DNA of 13,854 nucleotides, taken from NCBI GenBank assembly GCA_949744025.1, contig CATJWA010000173.1, positions 1-13,854 of the forward strand, read 5' to 3'. This DNA comes from an uncultured Eubacteriales bacterium (GTDB lineage Bacteria > Bacillota > Clostridia > Oscillospirales > Oscillospiraceae). Both the position numbers and the translations under genes were made by a program. The notes under the pieces are model-generated. The model was not told the DNA's origin. It ran no database searches and worked only from the letters and a program-made list of their open reading frames with translations. Positions 1 through 6,216 of the stretch are shown piece by piece. The first letter of the stretch is position 1; the number at the start of each line of letters is the position of its first letter.

Positions 1-14
1 CCTTAGGGCGTGCC

Positions 15-56
15 AGAAACAGGCTTGAAACCTTGGTTTCAAGCCTGTTTCTTTTT
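15..56 (+). terminator. Strong Rho-independent terminator
   Basis: A perfect 18-bp inverted repeat (15-32 against 35-52, 2-base loop) is followed by a run of T on the plus strand. There is no T run on the other side in the minus direction, so it should end a plus-strand gene lying before the window. Confidence 0.85.
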
Positions 57-111
57 GTGTATTTGGGACCTTGACCCAAGCCGTGACCCATACGGGAGCG
101 CGGAGGGGAAA

Positions 112-354
112 TCACCGGACAGCGCCGGAGAGGAAGCGGTCCACGGCGTTTTGCCGCGCCAACACCGAGAATGGGTGCCGTAAATCATGGAAGCGTATAC
201 GTTCCAACCGCTGACTGACGCTGTACCGACCAGCCATTACACCTAAGCTGCTGATTTCCTCAATAGCGGCCTTGAGCTTGTCCTTGACATCAGCCTGCGT
301 TTTGCCAAGGACGTTCTTGTAAATAACCTTCTGTTGTAGTCCTGTTTTCCTACA
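112..354 (-). pseudogene. Tyrosine recombinase/integrase remnant, internally deleted
   Basis: Read on the minus strand, one open frame joins two separate parts of a Tn916/phage-type integrase. The first half carries the N-terminal arm signature (VLGKTQADVKDKLKAAIEEI), which in intact proteins belongs to the arm-binding/core-binding start. Directly after it comes the C-terminal catalytic signature RIRFHDLRHPFSVLA, containing the HxLRH box. The roughly 250-300 residues that normally lie between them, including the first catalytic Arg, are gone. The threonine usual after HDLRH is replaced by proline. The frame then ends at a TGA before the LGH box and the catalytic Tyr, and no start codon remains: the frame is closed upstream by TGA at 355-357. 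It cannot be an active recombinase. It marks an old integrated element. The family call rests on these two motifs only. Confidence 0.75.
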
Positions 355-383
355 TCAGAGGGTCTTTTGTCTATTGTACGTTT

Positions 384-799
384 TTGCTGGATCTGTGCAA
401 AAAGTCAAACTGTTTTGATAAAAAACAAGGCATGGATTTCACAAAGACAGTAATTGAGCCCGTGGTGGCTAACGGTTTGGCTGCCGAGGCATCGACGGTT
501 CATATCAGATTCCCGCTTGCTCTGGCAGTCTTTTTGGTCGTTATACCAAACCTGCTCTGCATACAAATCAGGCCACAGACATTATCAGGACTCTTGAACG
601 TATGAACGTGCGTGATAGCGTTCTTGGAGAAAATCATAAAGCGGAATCCATTGCGTTAGTGGTATGGGACACGGATACGGGAGAGATTGACTTAACTTAT
701 CCGGCAGCAGATTCAGATTTGCGTTTGGAAAAATTCGCAAGGAGAATAGAAGAAATATATTTGCCCCGATATAAAGGCTTGCCGCCGCATTCGAGATAG
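384..799 (+). pseudogene. Frameshifted gene of unknown family
   Basis: Two overlapping plus-strand frames look like one broken gene. The first (from a TTG at 384) reads naturally through MDFTKTVIEPVVANGLAAEA and then becomes hydrophobic and unnatural. The second, open from 473, reads naturally from about 530 (RYTKPALHTNQATDIIRTLE) through MNVRDSVLGENHKAESIALV to a DTDTGEIDLTYP segment and a stop at 797-799. A one-base indel near 510-535 would join them into a soluble protein of roughly 130 residues. I do not recognise the family. It sits between an integrase remnant and a methyltransferase remnant and shares their AT-rich composition, so it is probably mobile-element cargo. An intact 65-residue protein starting at ATG 602 is possible but has no convincing ribosome binding site. 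Confidence 0.5.
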
Positions 800-879
800 T
801 TTAACCTGACTAAAGTCCATATTTATGCTTTCATACACATACTCCATATATACAATAACAATGGGTGAGTAGGTGTAGC

Positions 880-1625
880 GTGAAAAAAATATTAGGTTAT
901 GACAAATTAAGAGGCGGCTATTACACTCCGATGCCCATTGCGGATTTTATTGTGCAATGGGCTATTCGCCGTACTGATGATAACATTCTTGAGACGAGCT
1001 GCGGAGATGGAAGCTTTATTCGAAGTATTGTTGCTAACGGCGGTAGTCCCAAGAACATTATTGGAGTTGAACTTGATCCTGTAGAAGCCGAAAAAACCAG
1101 GACACACGGATCGGCCGTTGTTAATGAAGATTTTTTAACTTTTTACTCAAAGGAAATCCAAAATAAGTGTTTTTTCGATGTTGTTTTAGGAAATCCTCCA
1201 TTCGTTCGTTCTCAGAATTTTGACGAACAGTATCGTCAAAAGCCTTCATCCTAATCGGTTGACAAATATATCATCGAATTGTTTTCAATAATACCAATGC
1301 GCATAATACAGATACTTTGCATAAAATTCGATTCAGAGAGCAAGTTGACGGACGGGCAGTAGCTGCTGCATTTCTGAATTCTTTTACAGTGGCTTTATGT
1401 GAAATATTAGGACGCAGTTATGGCGGAGGCGTGTTAACCTTTGAGCCTGGTGAGGTTCGAAAATTGATGATTCCTATGGCAGGTTCGGAAAAACTGGATT
1501 TTGAGTTAATTGACAAACTGGCAAAGGAAAGCCAAATTGAAAAGATTTTAAATTATACAGACATCTTGCCCCGGAATCTGACCCCAAACAGGACCCGGGC
1601 GCAGGCCTTACGCAGCTGGCTATGA
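880..1625 (+). pseudogene. N6-adenine DNA methyltransferase (Eco57I/type II-like), broken
   Basis: The N-terminal part has the motif X region (GGYYTP), the SAM-binding motif I (ETSCGDGSF), the acidic ribose-binding VELD and the catalytic motif IV NPPF, all normal for gamma-type N6-adenine methylases. It then hits a TAA at 1252-1254. The C-terminal part resumes in another frame around 1263 with NNTNAHNTDT and GRSYGGGVLTFEPGEV, which is the typical end of the same family. The intervening region, about 150-250 codons holding much of the target-recognition domain, is missing, so both a deletion and a frameshift have occurred. After about 1575 the reading no longer resembles the family, so the extreme C-terminus is also replaced. 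GTG 880 was preferred to GTG 865 because MKKILGYDKLRGGYYTP matches the usual start. It is inactive as read. No restriction partner is visible. Confidence 0.75.
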
Positions 1626-1776
1626 GGCCTTTGCATACACTGGTACAATTTGCGGCGTGAGTGCGTCGCCATTGACCGCCAGTACAGCGCTAATCCTTTG
1701 CGGCGCTTTTCCCTGCTGCTGCAAAGGGTCCCATATTCCCGCGCGGCCCCCCCCGAAATGGCGTGGCGCGGGGACC
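1626..1776. other. GC-rich junction between decayed island and catabolic genes
   Basis: No gene is supported here. The stretch holds a C8 run (1747-1754), an inverted repeat of 7 bp (1695-1701 with 1721-1727) and another of 7 bp (1738-1744 with 1766-1772). Neither hairpin is followed by a T run on the minus strand, so they are weak candidates for ending the isochorismatase transcript. Short open frames on the plus strand have no ribosome binding site and no family resemblance. Confidence 0.5.
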
Positions 1777-2397
1777 TTATACCTCCCAGCAGGACGCTAT
1801 GTCTTTGGCTTCTGCAACCTTGCCTGCAAAGAGCTTAATGTTGTTTAAGGCAAAGTCGTGGGCCGGCTTGGACCACGCGGCGCAGGCGTCCTGCGCCAGA
1901 ACAACGTGATAACCGTACATGACGGCGCTGAAGGCCGTATTCATCACGCACACATTTGTGCTCAGCCCTGTTATGACGACGGTCTGGATGCCGAGAGAAC
2001 GCAGGACGGTGTCCAGGCGGGTGTTGTGGAAAGCGCTGAAGCGGTGCTTTTCTATGACTATGTCGCGCTCGTCGGGCTTGAGCCGGTATATTTCCGCGCC
2101 CCATGTACCGCGGCGGGTGACATTCTCGTTGGGGGTGTTCTCGTCCCCGTCGGGGCGCATTACCCAGGCCTCGGCATCGGTGCTCTTATCCTCCACATTC
2201 CGGATAAAGATGACGGGGCGCTTTGCCGCGTGCGCGGCATCGATAAGATACTGGAGCTTGGGTATTATTCCCGTGACCGCGCTGACATCGAGACCCTTTT
2301 TCGCGAAGGACCCTTCAGGGTGGCAGAATTCGTTCTGAACATCGACAATTATAAGCGCGCTCCTGCGTGCAGTGAGCATTTCCCGAAGGCTTATCAT
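1777..2397 (-). CDS. Isochorismatase-family cysteine hydrolase
   Basis: A 206-residue cytoplasmic hydrolase of the isochorismatase/nicotinamidase superfamily. The catalytic triad is visible: Asp19 in ALIIVDVQNEF, Lys117 in EKHRFSAF, and the nucleophile Cys150 in the GLSTNVCV loop. The length and the K-x-R-x-S-A-F and T-N-V-C-V spacing resemble amide hydrolases such as RutB, biuret hydrolase or N-carbamoylsarcosine amidase more than true isochorismatases, but the substrate cannot be assigned. The start at ATG 2397 has an AAAGGAG site 11 bases ahead; an upstream extension to 2478 was rejected because it runs through the promoter. It lies last on the minus strand behind the carboxylase/symporter genes but has its own consensus promoter at 2440-2468. 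It may act on the same metabolite or be independent. Confidence 0.85.
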   Translation of the reverse strand: MISLREMLTARRSALIIVDVQNEFCHPEGSFAKKGLDVSAVTGIIPKLQYLIDAAHAAKRPVIFIRNVEDKSTDAEAWVMRPDGDENTPNENVTRRGTWGAEIYRLKPDERDIVIEKHRFSAFHNTRLDTVLRSLGIQTVVITGLSTNVCVMNTAFSAVMYGYHVVLAQDACAAWSKPAHDFALNNIKLFAGKVAEAKDIASCWEV

Positions 2398-2439
2398 ATT
2401 TTCATACGCTCCTTTACTCTTAATTTCAGGTATAAGCCG

Positions 2440-2468
2440 ATTATATAAATGCCTCCTGCTGTTGTCAA
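2440..2468 (-). promoter_or_regulatory. Consensus sigma-A promoter for the isochorismatase gene
   Basis: On the minus strand TTGACA (2468-2463), a 17-base spacer and TATAAT (2445-2440) form a perfect consensus promoter. Transcription would start near 2433, about 36 bases before the ATG at 2397. The -35 hexamer is the first six bases of the loop of the hairpin at 2449-2478. Confidence 0.85.
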
Positions 2469-2478
2469 CAGGAGGCAT
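2446..2478 (-). terminator. Terminator of the symporter/miniprotein genes
   Basis: On the minus strand a 10-bp perfect stem (2478-2469 with 2458-2449) with a 10-base loop is followed by TTTATAT. It sits 11 bases after the stop of the 39-residue miniprotein. It overlaps the promoter of the next gene. Confidence 0.65.
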
Positions 2479-2489
2479 GGGGGTAAATA

Positions 2490-2609
2490 TTATTTCTGAT
2501 TCTGATTATCGCGCTTTGCGCTTCGAAGCTTGGCAAATACCGCTCCTACCGCGAGAATTGCCATGAGCGCAACAAGGTAAGCGGCTACAAAAATATCTAC
2601 AGACTGCAT
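2490..2609 (-). CDS. 39-residue single-pass membrane miniprotein (basic tail)
   Basis: A short gene, start ATG 2609, with GGGGAGG seven bases upstream, beginning 16 bases after the previous miniprotein's stop. The protein has one hydrophobic helix (about residues 5-26, VDIFVAAYLVALMAILAVGA) followed by a basic tail with KLRSAKR and ending in NQNQK. There is no signal cleavage motif, so it is most likely a membrane-anchored subunit. Its place directly behind a sodium:solute symporter and a second miniprotein suggests a transporter accessory role, by analogy with known small partners of sodium symporters (MetS with MetP, YhdT with PanF, DUF4212 or DUF3311 partners). I cannot match it to a named family. 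The strong ribosome binding site, tight spacing and terminator right after it support it as a real gene. Confidence 0.75.
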   Translation of the reverse strand: MQSVDIFVAAYLVALMAILAVGAVFAKLRSAKRDNQNQK

Positions 2610-2625
2610 TGCTTTTCCTCCCCGA

Positions 2626-2739
2626 TTATTCGTCGTCGTCTTTGGCCCCGCCCGTGAGCTTAAAGACAAGATGTACTATAAGATTGAGTCCGAACGAAAT
2701 TGCCAGCGAGCAGACAATGGTGCTTACAACCCAATTCAT
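2626..2739 (-). CDS. 37-residue single-pass membrane miniprotein (acidic tail)
   Basis: Starts at ATG 2739 with a perfect AAGGAGG eight bases upstream, 23 bases after the symporter stop codon. The protein has one hydrophobic helix (about residues 4-26) and a short tail ending GGAKDDDE. The acidic tail contrasts with the basic tail of the next miniprotein, so the two could pair, which is inference. It is best read as a small accessory subunit of the upstream symporter, perhaps needed for its folding or stability. An oxaloacetate-decarboxylase gamma-type role is a weaker alternative: such subunits are also small with one helix but usually longer. The reading frame also runs upstream into the symporter sequence, but the ribosome binding site fixes the start at 2739. 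Confidence 0.8.
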   Translation of the reverse strand: MNWVVSTIVCSLAISFGLNLIVHLVFKLTGGAKDDDE

Positions 2740-2762
2740 CGTTTTTACCTCCTTAAAGCACT

Positions 2763-4241
2763 TCAGGCTCCGGCGGAGCTTTTCTGCTCTTTTATCTGCG
2801 TGAGCATACTTTTCTCGCCGGGCATGATAAGATTGAGCACTACGCCGAGAACAACGGTTGTAAAGGCCACCGGCCAGAAAGACAGGCTGAATATTCCGGC
2901 CCAGGACGGGCAGGCGAAGGTCCACCAGAAGTTGACGGCGGTGGAGGCAATGAGGTTTATCCAGGCGGCAGTTCTGTTTACCTTCCACACCATGCCGATG
3001 AAGTAGTTGACAAATATGGGCATACTCAGCGAAAAGCTCCAGAAGAACAGTGTGATAATCAGGCTTTCCACACGCAGAGCGGGAATGGTTGCCACGACGG
3101 TGAACACGACTATCAGTACGCGGCTGATGGCCTTATAGCCCCTGTCGCCGGGTTTCTTTCCGATGATGGGGCAGATGATGTCGTCGGCCACAACATGGGA
3201 GGTGGACAGGATAAGGCCCGAGCCGGTGGAGAGCAGCGCGCACAGCAGCGCCACCATGAGAACGCCGATGAGCACGTCAGGCATGAGGGTGAGGGCCAGC
3301 TCCGGCACCGAAAGTATGGGCGCCTTCTCCGCAATGGCGGCAATGGAGGTGGCGGTGACGCCGAGCACGACGAAGGGAATGCAGCACGCGGTATTGAGAA
3401 CGCCTGCAATAAGCGCGCCCTTGCGGATTTCGCGGTTGCTCTTTGCCGCTATCATGGGCTGATACATCATGTGCTCACTGGACACGGCGAATACATGGAG
3501 GATTACCGCGGGAAGCGCGCAGTTCATGAGCACGGCGGGCGTGAGATGAAACATGTCCGTGTGCCACTCGAGGCCCTGCGCGGCGTAGGAGGCGACGACG
3601 CTCTGATAGCCCCCGTCAAGCTTCAATCCGACGTAGACGACGGCTACGTAGCTGCCCACTATCAGGAAGATTGCGTTTATTATGGACATGTAGGACGCCT
3701 GTAGCATGCCTCCGAGGAGAATGTAGACGAGCATGAGAGCCGCGGCGATGAGAACGCAGCCGGGGGCGAAGCCTATGCGCCCGCCGCACAGAGCGTAGAC
3801 CGCGGTGGCTGTGCCGAGAAGCTCGCTTATCGCTATGGCCATCCAGGCTGCCGGCGCGACGGAGGCGTTGAAAATTTTGATGTTCGGCCCGAAGATTTTA
3901 TCGAGGGCCTGCGGGAAGGTGACTACCTTGAGCTTGCGGAACATCGGGGCGAACCAGAGCATGAATATGGGGACGAAAATTCCGCCTATGAGTATTCCCC
4001 ACCAGACAACCGCAACTCCCATGCCGGACTGCGACTCGTAAAGCGAGGTGGTGTGACCGCCTCCGAGTGGGGCGAGCAGGAAGGCTGTCATGACGGCGAA
4101 CCAGCCTAACTGGCCCTGTGCGGTGAAGAAGTCTGCGCCGTCGCCGGTCCCGGCGGACAGCTTTTCCTTTTTGCGGGCCATGAGCCCAAAGAAAATGCTG
4201 AAAAAGCCGAAGTATACTATCGCAATAATAATCGGTACCAT
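2763..4241 (-). CDS. Sodium:solute symporter (SSS family)
   Basis: A 492-residue polytopic membrane protein with about 13 hydrophobic segments, the normal size for the SSS family (TC 2.A.21). Visible family marks are the first-helix FGLMARKK, the helix-1/2 region LLAPLGGGHTTSLYESQSGMG, and LLSTGSGLILSTS (about residue 350), which corresponds to the segment that carries the conserved sodium-site serines in this family. The C-terminus is cytoplasmic-looking and polar (KEQKSSAGA). Substrate is not readable. It follows the biotin carboxylase by 72 bases on the same strand and precedes two miniproteins, so it probably imports the organic acid handled by the carboxylase. The start at ATG 4241 has a GGAG 10 bases ahead. 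No separate promoter stands out in the gap. Confidence 0.9.
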   Translation of the reverse strand: MVPIIIAIVYFGFFSIFFGLMARKKEKLSAGTGDGADFFTAQGQLGWFAVMTAFLLAPLGGGHTTSLYESQSGMGVAVVWWGILIGGIFVPIFMLWFAPMFRKLKVVTFPQALDKIFGPNIKIFNASVAPAAWMAIAISELLGTATAVYALCGGRIGFAPGCVLIAAALMLVYILLGGMLQASYMSIINAIFLIVGSYVAVVYVGLKLDGGYQSVVASYAAQGLEWHTDMFHLTPAVLMNCALPAVILHVFAVSSEHMMYQPMIAAKSNREIRKGALIAGVLNTACCIPFVVLGVTATSIAAIAEKAPILSVPELALTLMPDVLIGVLMVALLCALLSTGSGLILSTSHVVADDIICPIIGKKPGDRGYKAISRVLIVVFTVVATIPALRVESLIITLFFWSFSLSMPIFVNYFIGMVWKVNRTAAWINLIASTAVNFWWTFACPSWAGIFSLSFWPVAFTTVVLGVVLNLIMPGEKSMLTQIKEQKSSAGA

Positions 4242-4313
4242 ACAACTTTGTCTCCAATCTTTAAAATTTTAGGATGGATACAGTGTTCAGATTGCAGGGC
4301 CGTTTCCGGAGCT

Positions 4314-5657
4314 TTACTTTATCTGCTCCAAAATATGTGTTGTCACTCTGCCCTCGCGGAAATCGGGCAGACTCAGCACCTTTTTCTGGAAGGGGATGGT
4401 GCTTTTTATCCCCTCGATACGGAATTCGTCGAGAGCGGCCAGCATTTTACGGATGCACTGCTCGCGCGTGTCGGCATGGACGATGAGCTTGCCGATGAGC
4501 GAATCGTAAAAAAACGGGACCTTGTAGCCGGCGCGGCAGTGAGTATCCACTCTTATGCCGGGGCCCTGGGGGATGTCCCAGCAGGTGATGACGCCGGGGG
4601 AGGGGGCGAAGCCGCTGAACGGGTCCTCGGCGTTTATGCGGCACTCAATGGCGTGACCGCGCAGCCGTATGTCCTCCTGCGTGAAGGGCAGGGCTCCGCC
4701 TGCGGCGATATTGAGCTGCTCAATGACTATGTCCACGCCGCTGACCATCTCGGTCACGGGATGCTCAACCTGAATGCGCGTGTTCATCTCAAGGAAATAG
4801 AACCTGTCCTCGTCCTGGTCGTATATGAACTCACAGGTGCCTGCGCTCTCATAGCCGATGTTCTTCGCCAGCTTCACCGCGCAGGAGCGCAGCCGCCCGC
4901 GGAGCTCCTCGCTTATATTCGGCGCACCGGCCTCCTCGATGAGCTTCTGGTTGCGGCGCTGGGTTGAGCAGTCGCGCTCCCCGAGATGAACTACGTTTCC
5001 GTGGCTGTCCCCGAGTATCTGTACTTCTATGTGCCGTGCGTTGGGGATGAACTTCTCTACATACATGGTGCCGTCGGCAAAGGCGGCGGCAGCCTCGGCG
5101 CAGGCCTCGTCGAAAATTGTTCTCAGCCGCTCCCTGTCCGATTCGCGGATGACCTTCATGCCCCGGCCGCCGCCTCCGGAGGCGGCCTTGAGCATTATCG
5201 GATACCCGATGCTGTCCACAACGCCGAGCACCTCCTCGAAGCCGGAGACCTTTTCCGAGCCCGGCAAAACGGGAACGCCGCAGTCCCTGGCAATGGCCCT
5301 TGCAACGAGCTTGTTGCCCATTTTCTCTATGTGCTCGGATTTCGGGCCGACAAATATCAGGCCGTTTTCCTCGCAGGATCGCGCAAATTCCGGATTTTCA
5401 GACAGAAACCCATAGCCCGGGTGTACGGCCTGCGCTCCGCTTTCCTTCGCGGCCCGGACGAGCCTTTCAATATTCAGATAGGTCGAGGCCGGCGGCGGGC
5501 CTATGACAACCGTGCTGTCGGCAAGTTCGGCGGCCTTGGAGTCTCTGTCCGCGTCGGAGACTGCCAGCACGGTTTCAATGCCGAGCACCCTGCAGCTTCG
5601 TATTATGCGCACTGCGATCTCGCCTCTGTTGGCGACAAGAATGCGTGAAATGCCCAT
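4314..5657 (-). CDS. accC: Biotin carboxylase subunit
   Basis: A 447-residue ATP-grasp enzyme that carboxylates the biotin of the carrier protein using ATP and bicarbonate. It is the usual length for a free-standing biotin carboxylase. Seen in order: ILVANRGEIAVRI start, Lys116 in MGNKLVAR, Lys157 and the glycine loop (160-166, SGGGGRG), Lys238 in RRNQKLIEE, and the metal/catalytic set Glu290, Asn292, Arg294 in EMNTRIQVEHPVTE. All key residues are kept, so it should be active. It begins 20 bases after the carrier protein gene; its own ribosome binding site (GGGGGA about 12 bases ahead) is off-distance, suggesting translational coupling. The context with an oxaloacetate-type carboxyltransferase rather than accA/accD argues against a fatty-acid role despite the AccC-like sequence. 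Confidence 0.93.
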   Translation of the reverse strand: MGISRILVANRGEIAVRIIRSCRVLGIETVLAVSDADRDSKAAELADSTVVIGPPPASTYLNIERLVRAAKESGAQAVHPGYGFLSENPEFARSCEENGLIFVGPKSEHIEKMGNKLVARAIARDCGVPVLPGSEKVSGFEEVLGVVDSIGYPIMLKAASGGGGRGMKVIRESDRERLRTIFDEACAEAAAAFADGTMYVEKFIPNARHIEVQILGDSHGNVVHLGERDCSTQRRNQKLIEEAGAPNISEELRGRLRSCAVKLAKNIGYESAGTCEFIYDQDEDRFYFLEMNTRIQVEHPVTEMVSGVDIVIEQLNIAAGGALPFTQEDIRLRGHAIECRINAEDPFSGFAPSPGVITCWDIPQGPGIRVDTHCRAGYKVPFFYDSLIGKLIVHADTREQCIRKMLAALDEFRIEGIKSTIPFQKKVLSLPDFREGRVTTHILEQIK

Positions 5658-5677
5658 GCTTACACCGTCCCCCGCGC

Positions 5678-6199
5678 TCAGTCGGCCCTGATGGCAAACA
5701 ACGGCTGCTCCGGCTCGACAGCATCCTGATTATTTACGAGTATTTCAACGACGGTGCCGGAGACGTTGCTTGTCATGGCCGTGTAGGTTTTCATAATCTC
5801 AATCAGGCAGACCGTGTCGCCGGCCCGAACGTGGTCACCGACATTCACGTAAGCGGGAGCGCCCGGCTCGGGCTGGGCATAGAAAAGACCATAGCTGGGG
5901 CTTTTGAGATAGACCAGACCCTCGTCAGGAGCGGCAGGGACTGCGGCCCTGACCTCGGCGGGCTCCGGCTGAGTCTCCGTTTCGGGTTCGGGCGCCGGAG
6001 CAGGCACAGGCGCCGCAGAGGGAGCCGCGGCGGGAACGGGCGCCGTCCCAGCCTCAAGCGCGCCGTTTTTGCCGATTACTATGCTTGCTCCGTCATTTTC
6101 AAGCTTCATGTAGTCAAAGGAGGACTGCTCAAGCTTCTCAATCAGAGCCTTGAGGCATTCCACGTCCTCGCTGCTGAAGATTCCGAAAATATTCTTCAT
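5678..6199 (-). CDS. accB: Biotin carboxyl carrier protein, AccB-type
   Basis: A 173-residue carrier. The N-terminal part (1-45) resembles the AccB docking region, residues 50-92 are a Pro/Ala/Glu-rich swinging linker, and 95-173 is the biotinyl domain. The biotin attachment site is Lys137 in LIEIMKTYTA, an altered form of the usual EAMKM with Ile for Ala and Thr for Met. SPSYGLFY and GAPAYVNVGDHV match the AccB thumb region. It would shuttle carboxybiotin between the biotin carboxylase and the carboxyltransferase encoded on either side. The start at ATG 6199 has GGAGGAG eight bases upstream and follows the carboxyltransferase stop by 17 bases. Confidence 0.9.
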   Translation of the reverse strand: MKNIFGIFSSEDVECLKALIEKLEQSSFDYMKLENDGASIVIGKNGALEAGTAPVPAAAPSAAPVPAPAPEPETETQPEPAEVRAAVPAAPDEGLVYLKSPSYGLFYAQPEPGAPAYVNVGDHVRAGDTVCLIEIMKTYTAMTSNVSGTVVEILVNNQDAVEPEQPLFAIRAD

Positions 6200-6216
6200 T
6201 TTTACAACTCCTCCAA

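Noticed and set aside
1650..1848. Two overlapping small plus-strand frames
   Set aside because: No ribosome binding site, low-complexity Pro/Arg/Cys content, and they run into the antisense of the isochorismatase gene.
1858..2448. Long plus-strand frame across the isochorismatase gene
   Set aside because: It is antisense to a clear enzyme with an intact catalytic triad and has no motifs of its own.
4248..5648. Plus-strand frames across the biotin carboxylase gene
   Set aside because: Shadows of a gene whose every catalytic motif is intact on the minus strand.
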